Shown here: in pieces, positions 1 through 9,018 of the stretch
Layout of the letters: the number at the start of each line of letters is the position of its first letter
How positions within the stretch are numbered: the stretch's first letter is position 1
Assembly (NCBI RefSeq): GCF_019278525.1
Contig: NZ_CP058986.1
Coordinates: 3,859,001-3,923,000, forward strand
DNA length: 64,000 nucleotides
From: Polaribacter sp. HaHaR_3_91
GTDB lineage: Bacteria; Bacteroidota; Bacteroidia; Flavobacteriales; Flavobacteriaceae
Direction of reading: 5' to 3'
The notes under the pieces: generated by a model
Told to the model about the DNA's origin: nothing
What the model saw: the letters and a program-made list of their open reading frames with translations, nothing else
Databases searched by the model: none
Made by a program: the position numbers and the translations under genes

Positions 1-419
1 TTTATATTATGGTTTTAGGCTATTTACAAGACATAGCGCAATCTATTAGTTATATTTCTAGAGCAAGCTACAAACATGTAAATAACAATCATAAAAACTT
101 AAAGAAAGGTCAAATAAAAGATTTAAAAACTATTGATGTTGCTTTATCTGCTTTATTAACTAAAGAAGCGGCTATTTTCGAAAATAGAGAATTAGACAAT
201 TTAAACAGCCTATTAATAGAAAAGAATGAGTTGTTACAAAGCGTAAGATCTTCTATTGAAAAACAAGTTGCAAGAATTAGAACAGATGAAACTAGTCCTA
301 AAAACACAACTTTATACTTTAGTGTATTGTTAGAAACAAAAGATTTAATTAAAGCTTTAATGAGCTTATTAGAAACGTATGAAGAGTTTCACTTAAGCAC
401 AAAACAAGTAAAATTATAA
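1..419 (+). CDS. Na/Pi cotransporter family protein, C-terminal end (partial)
   Basis: The reading frame is open to the left edge, so the Met at position 9 is internal and the gene starts outside the window. The visible ~138 residues are helical. The stretch GYLQDIAQSISYISRASYKH followed by VNNNHKNL resembles the PhoU-like cytoplasmic tail of bacterial Na+/phosphate symporters (NptA/YjbB type) in Bacteroidota. In the whole protein an N-terminal membrane part would move phosphate, and this tail would be the regulatory helical bundle. A strong terminator follows the stop codon. The family call rests on the tail only, so a free-standing PhoU-like protein is possible. Confidence 0.6.
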   Translation, partial: YIMVLGYLQDIAQSISYISRASYKHVNNNHKNLKKGQIKDLKTIDVALSALLTKEAAIFENRELDNLNSLLIEKNELLQSVRSSIEKQVARIRTDETSPKNTTLYFSVLLETKDLIKALMSLLETYEEFHLSTKQVKL

Positions 420-435
420 TCTATTTATAAGTAAC

Positions 436-472
436 AAAAAAAACCATGAAGAGTGCTTCATGGTTTTTTTTT
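436..472 (+). terminator. Rho-independent terminator
   Basis: An 11-bp stem (aaaccatgaag / cttcatggttt) with a short loop is followed by a run of nine T. It lies 20 bases after the stop of the Na/Pi cotransporter gene. Confidence 0.85.
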
Positions 473-785
473 GCTATTTACTTTATAGCTTTCTAAATAC
501 AATTGTTCTTAAGTATAGTGAATAGAAAGCAAACAGTATCAACGTATAAGTTAAAGATGTTTAAAAGCATAACTACACACAAATAACAGTAAGCCTTATA
601 CTTCTTATTCCATAATGAAATTCTTTATTATGAGGTTTTAAAACCCAGACACGTTTAATATCCATGTCTATTTCGTTTAGTATACAATGGAGTAATTACA
701 AAAGATAAATCTAGTATTATAATAATATTAACAGGTAATAAAAGTTAATTTTAGAAGGGTATTACTAATATTTATAGCCTTATTT
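473..785. other. Intergenic stretch without recognisable gene
   Basis: About 310 AT-rich bases lie between the terminator and the end of the minus-strand patatin gene. I see no convincing ORF, tRNA or promoter. A short inverted repeat (cataatgaaa / tttattatg, about 610-635) is the only structure. Confidence 0.5.
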
Positions 786-2987
786 CTAAAACCAAAAACC
801 TAAATTAAACAACCAATATTGTTCTTTGTTATCTGGAGACCAAGTATATTTTATTTCTAAAGGACCAACAAAAGAATTAAAACTATACCCAACAGCGTAA
901 CCAGATTTAACATCAGTAAAAAGGTCTATGTTTTTAAAAACATTTTCATCTAAACGTCCGTAATTGGCTATAAATATTGCATAATGTTTACTAGCAAAAG
1001 CATATCTTAAATTAAACTCGGTTTTTATATAAGTATTATCTGAAAGCTCCCCAAACTCATAGCCGTAGAAAGGCACAAAAGTGTTAATATAGTTCTGGTT
1101 ATATCCTCCCAAATAAAAATCAAAAACATCAGAATCTACATCGTTTAATGTAAAACCAGCTTCACTTGTTACTTGTAGCGTAAGTTTATCTAAAAAAGTA
1201 GTAGCAAAACCTAGAGTTCCTTTTGTTTGGGCAAATTGCGAGAAATCATCATTATGATCTGATGAAACCATGTACCACTTAAAGTTTAAGTCTGCAAAAT
1301 ATCCTTTTGTAGGAAAATATTTTTTATCATAAGAATCTAACTTTAAATAGCCAAAAGAATTAAAATAGTTACTATTATCAAAAACAGTAGCTTCATTAGT
1401 TTCAGAAGCAATTGTTTCTGTAGTTGCCTTTACATATTTATACTCTACACCTAAACCTAGAGCAAATCTTCTATTAAAAGTTGTTTGCAGAAAAAATTGA
1501 TTGGTAATATCTGTATATTTTAAATTAATACTGCTAACAGTAGGAAACTGAGATATAATGGAATTAAACTTAGAGTTTGTTCTAAAATGATTGTACCTAG
1601 ATCTAAAACCATAACTAACATAAAATCCATTATCTACAAAATAATCTAAATTATACCTTAAATTATCTCCTAAAACAAGGTTCAAAGAAAGCATATCATT
1701 ATTCAATAGAAAGTGTTTCTTATTATAATTTGCCAAAAGACCAGACTTATATAAATAATCATAATGGACACCTAATTTTAGATTAGCACTCCCACTTGAT
1801 TCGTTTAAATTCAATTTTAAGTTATACGTATTATCTTCTTTTTTAATTAAATTATACGTTATTCGTTCGTAATTTTTTGTAGCAGATAAGAGGTGAATTC
1901 TTTTTGTAATTTCCTTTCTTGTTAAACTATCTCCTTTTTTTATCTTTATTTTACCTAAAACAAATGCTCTTGTATAGATATTACTACCAGACAAATTAAT
2001 ATCCGTAATTGAAAATTTCTCTTTATCAAAATTTAACTTTTTACGTTCTCTTTTATGTACTTGCTTTTCTGCTAATTTTTTAAAAACATTGCTAAATTTC
2101 TTTCCTTCTTTAATTCCTATTTCTAAAATATTTTGTTTGTCATCAAAACTAACCACATTATAATCATTGACAACGGGATGAATATAAACGTCTAATTTTT
2201 CTTTTTCTATATCTGTAGTTTTATACATCTGATAACTAACTATCTGATTTAAAAGAGCCACAATAGAATTAAGATTCTCTTTTTCATATAAATTACCTTC
2301 CACATCAACTCCTATCACAACATCAACTCCTTTAGATTTCATGATACTAATAGGAAAATTATTAGCTATCCCGCCATCTACTAATAATTTATCATCTACA
2401 ACAACCGGATTTAATAACGTAGGGAAAGATCCACTAGCCCTTAAAGCCAAAGGCAAAGAACCCTTTTCTAATAAGACAGGACTCCCATTTTCTACATCTG
2501 TAGCAATACAAAAGAAAGGAATAGGAAATTTTTTAAAATCATTAATAAGTTCTACTGATGATAATAATTCTGTTAAAAAATTTAATACATTCTGACCTTT
2601 AGAAACGGCCACCGGAAAACCTATGGAACCTTTGTTAACAGGCAAAGTAATTACTGTTTTTTCGCCAAATTCTTTTTCAAAAAAAGGTTCAGAATTTCGA
2701 GGCAACTTATCTTGTAAAAGTGTCATAAAATCGGTTTCTAAAACAATCTGCTCTATCTGGTCACCAGAATATCCTATTGAATATAAACCTCCAATAATTG
2801 CCCCCATACTGGTACCACCTATATAATCTATTTGTAAACCAGCTTTATCAATTTCTTTTAAAACCCCAATATGAGCAAAACCTTTTGCGCCTCCTCCACT
2901 TAGAACCAAACCTACTTTTGGTTGCTTTTCTTGACTATTTAGAGTTATAGAAAGCAACAATAAAAATGCTAATATTTGTTTTTTCAT
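786..2987 (-). CDS. Patatin-like phospholipase with Omp85-type beta barrel
   Basis: The protein has 733 residues and a signal peptide (about 1-19). The patatin domain (about 24-215) has the oxyanion loop SGGGAKG at 30-36, the nucleophile motif GTSMG (Ser60) and the dyad Asp in DGG (Asp204), so it is probably catalytically competent. A POTRA-like segment follows (about 325-395). The C-terminal ~330 residues are rich in alternating aromatic beta strands and end in Phe, as in an outer-membrane barrel. This is the architecture of PlpD-like (type Vd) secreted or surface phospholipases. In Bacteroidota the patatin part probably stays attached to the barrel. The ATG overlaps the uvrC stop by four bases, which suggests translational coupling. 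Confidence 0.9.
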   Translation of the reverse strand: MKKQILAFLLLLSITLNSQEKQPKVGLVLSGGGAKGFAHIGVLKEIDKAGLQIDYIGGTSMGAIIGGLYSIGYSGDQIEQIVLETDFMTLLQDKLPRNSEPFFEKEFGEKTVITLPVNKGSIGFPVAVSKGQNVLNFLTELLSSVELINDFKKFPIPFFCIATDVENGSPVLLEKGSLPLALRASGSFPTLLNPVVVDDKLLVDGGIANNFPISIMKSKGVDVVIGVDVEGNLYEKENLNSIVALLNQIVSYQMYKTTDIEKEKLDVYIHPVVNDYNVVSFDDKQNILEIGIKEGKKFSNVFKKLAEKQVHKRERKKLNFDKEKFSITDINLSGSNIYTRAFVLGKIKIKKGDSLTRKEITKRIHLLSATKNYERITYNLIKKEDNTYNLKLNLNESSGSANLKLGVHYDYLYKSGLLANYNKKHFLLNNDMLSLNLVLGDNLRYNLDYFVDNGFYVSYGFRSRYNHFRTNSKFNSIISQFPTVSSINLKYTDITNQFFLQTTFNRRFALGLGVEYKYVKATTETIASETNEATVFDNSNYFNSFGYLKLDSYDKKYFPTKGYFADLNFKWYMVSSDHNDDFSQFAQTKGTLGFATTFLDKLTLQVTSEAGFTLNDVDSDVFDFYLGGYNQNYINTFVPFYGYEFGELSDNTYIKTEFNLRYAFASKHYAIFIANYGRLDENVFKNIDLFTDVKSGYAVGYSFNSFVGPLEIKYTWSPDNKEQYWLFNLGFWF

Positions 2988-4780
2988 TTTTTCTTAGGTT
3001 GAAAATATTCATATACTTTTATAGCTCTTGCGTTTCCTATAACTTCTTTTAGTTCTTCTAAAGTAGCTTCTTTAACACGTTTTGCCGACTTAAATTTACG
3101 CAATAAGGTTGTAATGGTTTGCTCACCAACATCTGGTATTTGTTCTAACTCAGATTTTATAGCACTTTTACTTCGTTTATTTCTGTGAAAGGTAATTCCG
3201 AATCTGTGTGCCTCGTTTCTTAGATATTGCGTAATCTTTAGTGTTTCAGATTTTTTATCTAAATATAAAGGTATTGGATCTCCTGGATAATAAATTTCTT
3301 CTAATCTTTTTGCAATTCCTATAATGGCTATTTTGCCCCTTAAACCTAAACTTTCTAACGCTTTTAAACCAGATGATAATTGTCCTTTTCCACCATCCAC
3401 AATAATTAATTGTGGCAAAGGTTGTTCTTCTTCTAACAAACGCTTGTATCTTCTGTAAACAACCTCTTCCATAGATGCAAAATCATCTGGTCCATCAACT
3501 GTTTTAATATTGTAATGTCTGTAATCTTTTTTACTTGGTTTTCCGTCTTTAAAAACTACACAAGCTGCAACAGGATTTGTTCCCTGAATGTTAGAGTTAT
3601 CGAAACACTCTATATGACGTGGCTCTACAGATAAACGCAAATCTTTTTTCATTTGCGACATAATTCTTTTTACATGTCTGTCTGGATCTACAATCTGTAC
3701 CTGCTTAAATTGTTCTTGTCGATAATATTTTGCATTTCTTTCAGACAATTCTACAATACGCTTTTTATCGCCTAATTTTGGTACGGTAACTTTTAATGTT
3801 TCACCTAAATCTACTTTAAAAGGTACATAAATTTCTGGCGATTGAGAATCGAAACGTTGTCTAATTTCAACAATAAACAATTCTAATAACTCTTTATCCG
3901 TTTCATCTAACTTTTTCTTAATTTCTGTAGTGTGAGACTGAATAATAGATCCGTTAGAAATTTTTAAGAAATTAGCATATCCATGTGTTTCATCAGAAAT
4001 AATAGAAAAAACATCTACATTATTTATAGACGGATTTATAATGGTACTTTTAGATTGATAATTGCTTAATAGATGAAGTTTCTCTTTAATTTTCTGTGCT
4101 TCTTCAAACTCCATGTTTTCAGCAAAATTTAACATCATTTCGTTAAACTTCTCTAAGCTTTCTTTAAAGTTACCTTTAATAATATTTCTAATTTCTACGA
4201 TAGAATTATTGTAATGACTCTCGGTTTCTAAGCCTTCGCAAGCACCTTTACAATTTTTTAAATGATACTCTAAACATACTTTATACTTTCCTTCATTTAT
4301 ATTTTGATGGCTTAAATCGTATTTACAGGTTCTTAGCGGATACAACTCCTTAATTAAATCTAACAGAACCCTAACCGTTTTTATAGAAGTATACGGACCA
4401 AAATATTCCGAACCATCTTTTATAACTCTTCGGGTCATAAAAACTCTAGGAAAACGTTCTTTTTTAATGCAAAGCCAAGGATACGATTTATCATCCTTTA
4501 GTAAAACATTGTAACGCGGTTTGTATTTTTTAATTAAATTGTTCTCTAACAATAAGGCATCTGTTTCTGTATTTACAACAATATGCTTTATACGAACAAT
4601 CTTTTTTACTAAAACTCTCGTCTTGCCGTTCTCATGATTCTTATTAAAATAAGAAGCCACTCTTTTCTTTAAATTTTTAGCTTTACCAACATAAATAATA
4701 ACGTCTTCTTTATCAAAATACTGATAAACTCCGGGTTCATTTGGTAACGTTTTAATTTGTAGTTCTAAGGGTGTAGGCAT
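2984..4780 (-). CDS. uvrC: Excinuclease ABC subunit C
   Basis: UvrC makes the two incisions around bulky DNA lesions in nucleotide excision repair, after UvrA/UvrB. The 598 residues match the family length. The N-terminal GIY-YIG nuclease is visible (GVYQY ... IIYVGKAKNL). A UVR motif (about 205-235) binds UvrB. The central RNase H-like nuclease is recognised by IECFDNSNIQG and VVFKDGKPSKKDYRHYNIKT. A C-terminal helix-hairpin-helix pair (IPDVGEQTITTLLRKF) closes the protein. The gene is first in a two-gene unit with the patatin gene, joined by a TGA/ATG overlap. A TAATTTCG box only a few bases before the ATG suggests a very short leader. Confidence 0.97.
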   Translation of the reverse strand: MPTPLELQIKTLPNEPGVYQYFDKEDVIIYVGKAKNLKKRVASYFNKNHENGKTRVLVKKIVRIKHIVVNTETDALLLENNLIKKYKPRYNVLLKDDKSYPWLCIKKERFPRVFMTRRVIKDGSEYFGPYTSIKTVRVLLDLIKELYPLRTCKYDLSHQNINEGKYKVCLEYHLKNCKGACEGLETESHYNNSIVEIRNIIKGNFKESLEKFNEMMLNFAENMEFEEAQKIKEKLHLLSNYQSKSTIINPSINNVDVFSIISDETHGYANFLKISNGSIIQSHTTEIKKKLDETDKELLELFIVEIRQRFDSQSPEIYVPFKVDLGETLKVTVPKLGDKKRIVELSERNAKYYRQEQFKQVQIVDPDRHVKRIMSQMKKDLRLSVEPRHIECFDNSNIQGTNPVAACVVFKDGKPSKKDYRHYNIKTVDGPDDFASMEEVVYRRYKRLLEEEQPLPQLIIVDGGKGQLSSGLKALESLGLRGKIAIIGIAKRLEEIYYPGDPIPLYLDKKSETLKITQYLRNEAHRFGITFHRNKRSKSAIKSELEQIPDVGEQTITTLLRKFKSAKRVKEATLEELKEVIGNARAIKVYEYFQPKKK

Positions 4781-4784
4781 GGAA

Positions 4785-4792
4785 CGAAATTA
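4785..4792 (-). promoter_or_regulatory. Possible -7 box of uvrC
   Basis: TAATTTCG on the minus strand ends four bases before the uvrC ATG. It fits the Bacteroidota -7 consensus (TAnnTTTG) with one change. I see no clear -33 TTTG, and the transcript would be almost leaderless. Confidence 0.3.
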
Positions 4793-4949
4793 CACATTTT
4801 TAAACATCCGGAATATAAAAAGAAGTTTAAAAAAAAGAGGAAAACTGTTTTTTATATTTAAAATTACGTATTAATAGGGCATCTTAGTTATTTTCTATAC
4901 TTTTAAAACCTAACTAAAATTATTTATTAACTACCGATACAAACTAATC

Positions 4950-5312
4950 ATGGCAAAAAAAAACACTATTTCATTAAAAACAGCTAAAAAATGGACCAAA
5001 AGATGGCGCAAAATGGAAGGCACCTATAATGCACACCGAGATTGCAGAGCTTTTAACATTCCTTTAGAAGATTTAAAAGGAGTAATTGCAGAGGGAGCCG
5101 TAACAGTAAGAGCCTATTTAGGGGTGCATAAACGCAAAATTGAAGGAGAAACTGTTTTTGAAGAAAAATTAATTATTGTGGGTGTAGATGCTGAAGGAAA
5201 AGATATGATTTCTTCTAAGGATGGTGAAAATTTAGATCCTGAGAGTGATTTTATTTATGATTTGACGACTCCTTGTCCGGATAAATGTGACACTGAAAGT
5301 CCTTTAAATTAA
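4950..5312 (+). CDS. Conserved hypothetical protein (120 aa)
   Basis: I do not assign a function. It is a soluble protein with a basic N-terminus (KTAKKWTKRWRKME), a central mixed part with an AYLG.H motif and a beta-rich part (EEKLIIVGVDAEGKD). The tail ends in TTPCPDKCDTE, a CPxxC-like pair that could bind metal or form a disulfide, and there is a third Cys in RDCRAF. No signal peptide or membrane helix is seen. Proteins of this look are common and unnamed in Flavobacteriaceae. The next gene starts 10 bases after the stop, so the two may be co-transcribed. Confidence 0.8.
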   Translation: MAKKNTISLKTAKKWTKRWRKMEGTYNAHRDCRAFNIPLEDLKGVIAEGAVTVRAYLGVHKRKIEGETVFEEKLIIVGVDAEGKDMISSKDGENLDPESDFIYDLTTPCPDKCDTESPLN

Positions 5313-5322
5313 GCTACCTAAT

Positions 5323-5991
5323 ATGACTTTTGATAATTTTGTAATAAATGCTGGCTATACTGTATTAGCTTTAAATACACTAGTTTTTATTATAAGCTAT
5401 AATAAAAAATACAAAGCACTAAAATACTTTATTATGTATTTATTGCTTTGTCTTTTTATTCAGTTTTTATCTAACATTTTAAATTCGTTAAACAATTACA
5501 ACCTTTTTTTAAGTCATTATTTTTTTATTGGTCAGTTTATTTTTTTAAGCCTATTCTTTTCCTCTCTTATTGATTTTAAAAAATATAAGCCCTTCATTTT
5601 TTTTTTAACGTTTATAACAGCAGCATCTTTTATTATATATCTTTATAATTTTCCTGAAAATCTAAATAGATGGAGTGTTTTAGAAATTGCAACCACATCA
5701 ATACCGTTATTATTTTACAGCTTTTTCTTTTTTCTAAAAAAAATAGATGATAATAAAAATAGAAAATACATTTATTTTAACTCTGGTTTCTTTGTCTATA
5801 CGTTGTGTAGTACACTAATCTTCACATTAGGAAATATAGGTTCTAGGGAGTTAAAGTTTTATGTTTGGCAGTTTAATTCTATTTTATACCTAATTTTTCA
5901 GATAATGATTTTTGTAGAATGGTATAAAAACTTTAGAAAACCAATTCGTAAAGAACACAACCAACTATTTGCATCAAAAAATACAGATTAA
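5323..5991 (+). CDS. Multi-pass membrane protein, possible sensor partner of the following kinase
   Basis: This is a protein of 222 residues with about six or seven hydrophobic helices (for example 10-27, 35-52, 64-85, 90-110, 120-140, 150-170, 182-198) and a short basic tail. I recognise no catalytic motif. It sits just before a histidine kinase that has only one membrane helix and no sensing domain. The layout of seven-helix protein, kinase and regulator suggests that it could detect the signal, but that is inference from position. Alternatively it is an unrelated small membrane protein. Confidence 0.75.
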   Translation: MTFDNFVINAGYTVLALNTLVFIISYNKKYKALKYFIMYLLLCLFIQFLSNILNSLNNYNLFLSHYFFIGQFIFLSLFFSSLIDFKKYKPFIFFLTFITAASFIIYLYNFPENLNRWSVLEIATTSIPLLFYSFFFFLKKIDDNKNRKYIYFNSGFFVYTLCSTLIFTLGNIGSRELKFYVWQFNSILYLIFQIMIFVEWYKNFRKPIRKEHNQLFASKNTD

Positions 5992-6030
5992 ATTTATAGA
6001 TAGTTCTATTACAAAGTAATAAAACGACAA

Positions 6031-6063
6031 TTTTGAAAATAAAATTATTTTTATGTAACTTCG
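6031..6063 (+). promoter_or_regulatory. Candidate promoter of the two-component genes
   Basis: TTTTG at 6031-6035 and TAACTTCG at 6056-6063 are separated by 20 bases, matching the Bacteroidota pattern TTTG-N19/20-TAnnTTTG with one change. The kinase ATG follows at 6088. Confidence 0.45.
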
Positions 6064-6087
6064 TTTTCTTTGATTTAAACCCCCCAA

Positions 6088-6879
6088 ATGAAAAAACTCC
6101 TTATTCAAGAAAACCAAGTGATACTTATCGCTTTAATAGGAGTTTTATTACTTCTATTTATGGGAGTTGCGCTCTTACTATTTTTCTTCTCCTCAAGAAA
6201 AAAAATTGTAGACAAAGAACTAGAGAAAAAGAATTTAGAAGTAACACATCAAAAAGAAATTATACAATCTATCATCATAACTCAAGAAGAAGAGCGCAAA
6301 CGTATTGCACAAGATTTACATGATGATATTAGTTCTAAACTAAATGTTATTAACTTAAATGCAAACCTTTTAAAAGACGGAGATCTGTCTCCAGAAGAAT
6401 ACCTTATAGTTAACAATGGTATTTTAGAAGCTACAGATAAAACCTTAGAAAGTGCTCGTAAAATTGCACATAATTTACTACCACCAATTTTAGAAGAATT
6501 CGGGCTTAAAGATGCCATAGAAGAACTTGCAGACTCTTTTAATAATAGTAGAAAAATTAATATAATTTACAATATAAAATACACTAAGCAACATTTAAAC
6601 CCACAAAATGAATTACATCTCTTTAGAATTACTCAAGAATTAATTAATAATTCTATAAGACATGGTAAGGCAAAAAAGAGTACTTTAAATATTTCTCATA
6701 AAGACAACAACCTTATTTTTAGCTATACAGACAACGGTATTGGTTTTAATTCTGATAAAAAAGAAAATAAAAAAGGCCTTGGTATGAAAAATATAGAAAG
6801 TAGGGTTTCTTTATTAAATGGACGATATAGTATTGGAAGTGAAGTAGGTAAAGGATTTAATATCTTAATTGTAATATAA
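6088..6879 (+). CDS. Sensor histidine kinase, NarL/DegS (HisKA_3) type
   Basis: The protein has 263 residues with one N-terminal membrane helix (about 11-34), a short coiled coil (about 38-70), and then the dimerisation/phospho-acceptor helix ERKRIAQDLHDDISSKL with His78. The ATPase domain has an N box (ELINNSIRHG) and a G1 box (DNGIGF). There is no periplasmic or PAS/TPR sensing domain, so the signal must come from a partner or the membrane. The multi-pass protein upstream is a candidate. The response regulator starts seven bases after the stop codon, and phosphotransfer to its Asp59 is expected. An overlapping frame at 6033-6323 is a shadow. Confidence 0.92.
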   Translation: MKKLLIQENQVILIALIGVLLLLFMGVALLLFFFSSRKKIVDKELEKKNLEVTHQKEIIQSIIITQEEERKRIAQDLHDDISSKLNVINLNANLLKDGDLSPEEYLIVNNGILEATDKTLESARKIAHNLLPPILEEFGLKDAIEELADSFNNSRKINIIYNIKYTKQHLNPQNELHLFRITQELINNSIRHGKAKKSTLNISHKDNNLIFSYTDNGIGFNSDKKENKKGLGMKNIESRVSLLNGRYSIGSEVGKGFNILIVI

Positions 6880-6886
6880 CCCCCAA

Positions 6887-7570
6887 ATGATGAATAAAAT
6901 TAATATCATAATTGCAGATGATGAAGAACTTTTTAGAAAAGGTATCCGATTTTTATTAGAAAGAGAAAATAACTTTAGCATTACTTATGAAGCAGAAAAT
7001 GGTAAAGAATTAATTGATTTTCTATCTTATACAGAACATACTCCAGATATTATTTTAATGGATTTAAAAATGCCAGAAATAAATGGTGTAGAAGCTACTA
7101 AAAAAATTCATAAGACACACCCAAACATTAAGATAATTGCTTTAACTAGTTTTGATGGAAAATCCTTTATAACCAATATGATTGATGTTGGCGCCTCTTC
7201 TTACCTACTTAAAAACACAAGTCCTAAAATGGTAATTCACACCATTAATGAAGTATTTAATAAAGGTTTTTATTATGATGAAAAAGTTTTAAAAATTATT
7301 CAAGAAAATATTAATTCATCTAGTGGAAAACGCATAAAAATCGATTTAGATAAAAAATTACTTTCTAAAAGAGAAATTGATGTTTTAGAATTAATTTGTG
7401 ACCAATGTACTACTGCAGAAATTGCAGATAAACTTTTTATTAGCCCCAGAACCGTAGAAGGTCATAGAAACAACTTATTACTTAAAACGCATTCTAAAAA
7501 CGTTGCAGGTTTAGTTATTTACGGTATTCAGAAGAAATTAATAGAAGTTACTCCAGATTTTAATATCTAA
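6887..7570 (+). CDS. Response regulator, NarL/FixJ family
   Basis: The protein has 227 residues. The receiver domain has the acidic pair IIADDEE, the phospho-acceptor Asp59 in IILMDLKMP and the conserved Lys in YLLKNTSP. The C-terminal LuxR-type helix-turn-helix is clear (LSKREIDVLELICDQCTTAE then IADKLFISPRTVEGHR). It would be phosphorylated by the kinase just upstream and bind DNA as a dimer. The start is ATGATG; either Met may be used. A terminator about 115 bases downstream closes the unit. Its targets cannot be read from the window. Confidence 0.93.
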   Translation: MMNKINIIIADDEELFRKGIRFLLERENNFSITYEAENGKELIDFLSYTEHTPDIILMDLKMPEINGVEATKKIHKTHPNIKIIALTSFDGKSFITNMIDVGASSYLLKNTSPKMVIHTINEVFNKGFYYDEKVLKIIQENINSSSGKRIKIDLDKKLLSKREIDVLELICDQCTTAEIADKLFISPRTVEGHRNNLLLKTHSKNVAGLVIYGIQKKLIEVTPDFNI

Positions 7571-7685
7571 AAGACGGTTAAGTTTATAATAAACTATGGT
7601 AAATATGCAGCTTTAAAGGCTCAAGTTTCAAGTCTCTAAAGAGCTAAGGATAGATTTTAATAAAAAAGGATCATAAACACAATGT

Positions 7686-7719
7686 AAAAGCTCTCAAATT
7701 TATTTTTGAGGGCTTTTTT
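7686..7719. terminator. Terminator between convergent genes
   Basis: The stem agctctcaaa / tttgagggct has a loop of about seven bases, an A-run on the left and six T on the right. It lies between the response regulator (+) and the DUF4230 gene (-) and could serve both directions. Confidence 0.75.
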
Positions 7720-7723
7720 AAAC

Positions 7724-8323
7724 TTAATTTTTAAAATTACTTAAAAATCCAGAATTGGTATTGTCTATAACTTGCCAATTATAAACTGCAGAAAGTTGAT
7801 AGATTTTAGACAACTCCTCTAACAATCTTATTTTTGCTTTTTCTTTTAAATCTGTAACTTCAATAGTTTCTTTAATCTTTTCGATACTTGTTTTGTTAAT
7901 TTTATTCAAATCGTACTTAGAAAAAGTATTAAACTGACTTTGTTGTAAATCGAAATATTTTATATCAGGAGAAATTACAACCTCTTCTTTCGGTATTTTA
8001 TTGATGTAAATTTTCTTACCTACAGAATCTATCTGAATTTCTAATTTAGATAAATCATAACCAACCTCTACAGTCGCATTTACAGTTACGATAGCTTTTT
8101 TATCAAAAGAAAGATAATCGTAAAAGTATTTTTTAGAGTCTGAGTAATTATAAACTTCAGAAAAAGTTCCTTTAGAAACAACAAGCTTACTCAAATTCTT
8201 AATAGAAGTTACGACTACTTGTATTTCTTCTTGTTTATGATTCCTCTCTTTTTTATCGTACCAAAATTTGGCGATAAAAAAACCAAAAAGAAAAACAGCC
8301 AGGTATTTTAGAAAGCTATTCAT
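7724..8323 (-). CDS. DUF4230 domain-containing protein
   Basis: The protein has 199 residues with an N-terminal membrane anchor (about 6-22) followed by the DUF4230 pattern: a beta-rich part with KAIVTVNATVEVGYDLSKLE and a helical C-terminal part with KIRLLEELSKIYQ. The family is widespread in bacteria and its biochemical role is unknown. The domain is probably outside the inner membrane. It follows lspA by 31 bases on the same strand and probably shares its promoter. Confidence 0.85.
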   Translation of the reverse strand: MNSFLKYLAVFLFGFFIAKFWYDKKERNHKQEEIQVVVTSIKNLSKLVVSKGTFSEVYNYSDSKKYFYDYLSFDKKAIVTVNATVEVGYDLSKLEIQIDSVGKKIYINKIPKEEVVISPDIKYFDLQQSQFNTFSKYDLNKINKTSIEKIKETIEVTDLKEKAKIRLLEELSKIYQLSAVYNWQVIDNTNSGFLSNFKN

Positions 8324-8354
8324 ATTCTTAAACTTTCTTTAAAGATATAAAAGA

Positions 8355-8975
8355 TTATTCTTTTAAAGAAACTCTCTCTTCTTTAGGAAAAGCTTGTTTG
8401 CTAAAAATAAACAACAAAGCCACACCAATACTTATAAAAGCATCTGCAGGATTAAATATATATTGAAAAAAAGTAAACATTTCTCCACCCATAACAGGAA
8501 TCCAATCTGGCAGAACACCTTGCCATAAAGGAAAATAAAACATATCTACCACTCTACCATGAAATAATTCTCCATAAGGTTTATCTGCAAATAGTGTTGC
8601 TATTTTGTGGTTAGATCCATCAAAAATAATTCCGTAAAAAACAGAATCGATGATATTACCAACTGCTCCAGAAAAGATTAAAGCAATCGCTATAATTACG
8701 GCATTGTGTACCTTCTTTTTAATGTTTTGTATTAACCAATAGATAATTCCAGATACTGCAATCAATCTAAATAAGGTTAAAAAGAGTTTTCCTCCTTTGC
8801 CTCCAAACTCAAACCCCATTGCCATACCATTGTTTTCTGTAAAATGGATTCTAAACCAATCGAAAACAACCACTTCTTCACCTAAAATAAAATGTGTTTT
8901 AACATAAATTTTAATTACTTGATCTAAAATAATTGCGATAAAAATAATTAGAATAGCAAGACTCTTTTTTGACAT
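8355..8975 (-). CDS. lspA: Lipoprotein signal peptidase (signal peptidase II)
   Basis: LspA removes the signal peptide of diacylglyceryl-modified prolipoproteins in the inner membrane. The two catalytic aspartates are visible in VVDMFYFP (Asp144) and NPADAF (Asp178), with the conserved GNIID motif (Asp110) and ENNGMAMGF near residue 50. Four membrane helices are evident. At 206 residues it is longer than the ~165-residue enterobacterial enzyme, because of inserts around 113-140 and 150-170, which is usual in Bacteroidota. Several predicted lipoproteins in this window would be its substrates. Confidence 0.95.
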   Translation of the reverse strand: MSKKSLAILIIFIAIILDQVIKIYVKTHFILGEEVVVFDWFRIHFTENNGMAMGFEFGGKGGKLFLTLFRLIAVSGIIYWLIQNIKKKVHNAVIIAIALIFSGAVGNIIDSVFYGIIFDGSNHKIATLFADKPYGELFHGRVVDMFYFPLWQGVLPDWIPVMGGEMFTFFQYIFNPADAFISIGVALLFIFSKQAFPKEERVSLKE

Positions 8976-8995
8976 CTGTTTTTAATTTGTGTTCA

Positions 8996-9003
8996 CAAAA
9001 ATA
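8996..9003 (-). promoter_or_regulatory. -7 box upstream of lspA
   Basis: TATTTTTG on the minus strand fits TAnnTTTG exactly and lies 20 bases before the lspA ATG. I see no clear -33 element. Confidence 0.45.
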
Positions 9004-9018
9004 ACAATAATATTGCGT

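Noticed and set aside
6033..6323. 96-codon frame overlapping the histidine kinase start
   Set aside because: It runs out of frame across the kinase membrane helix and coiled coil and has no family features; the kinase frame is clearly real.
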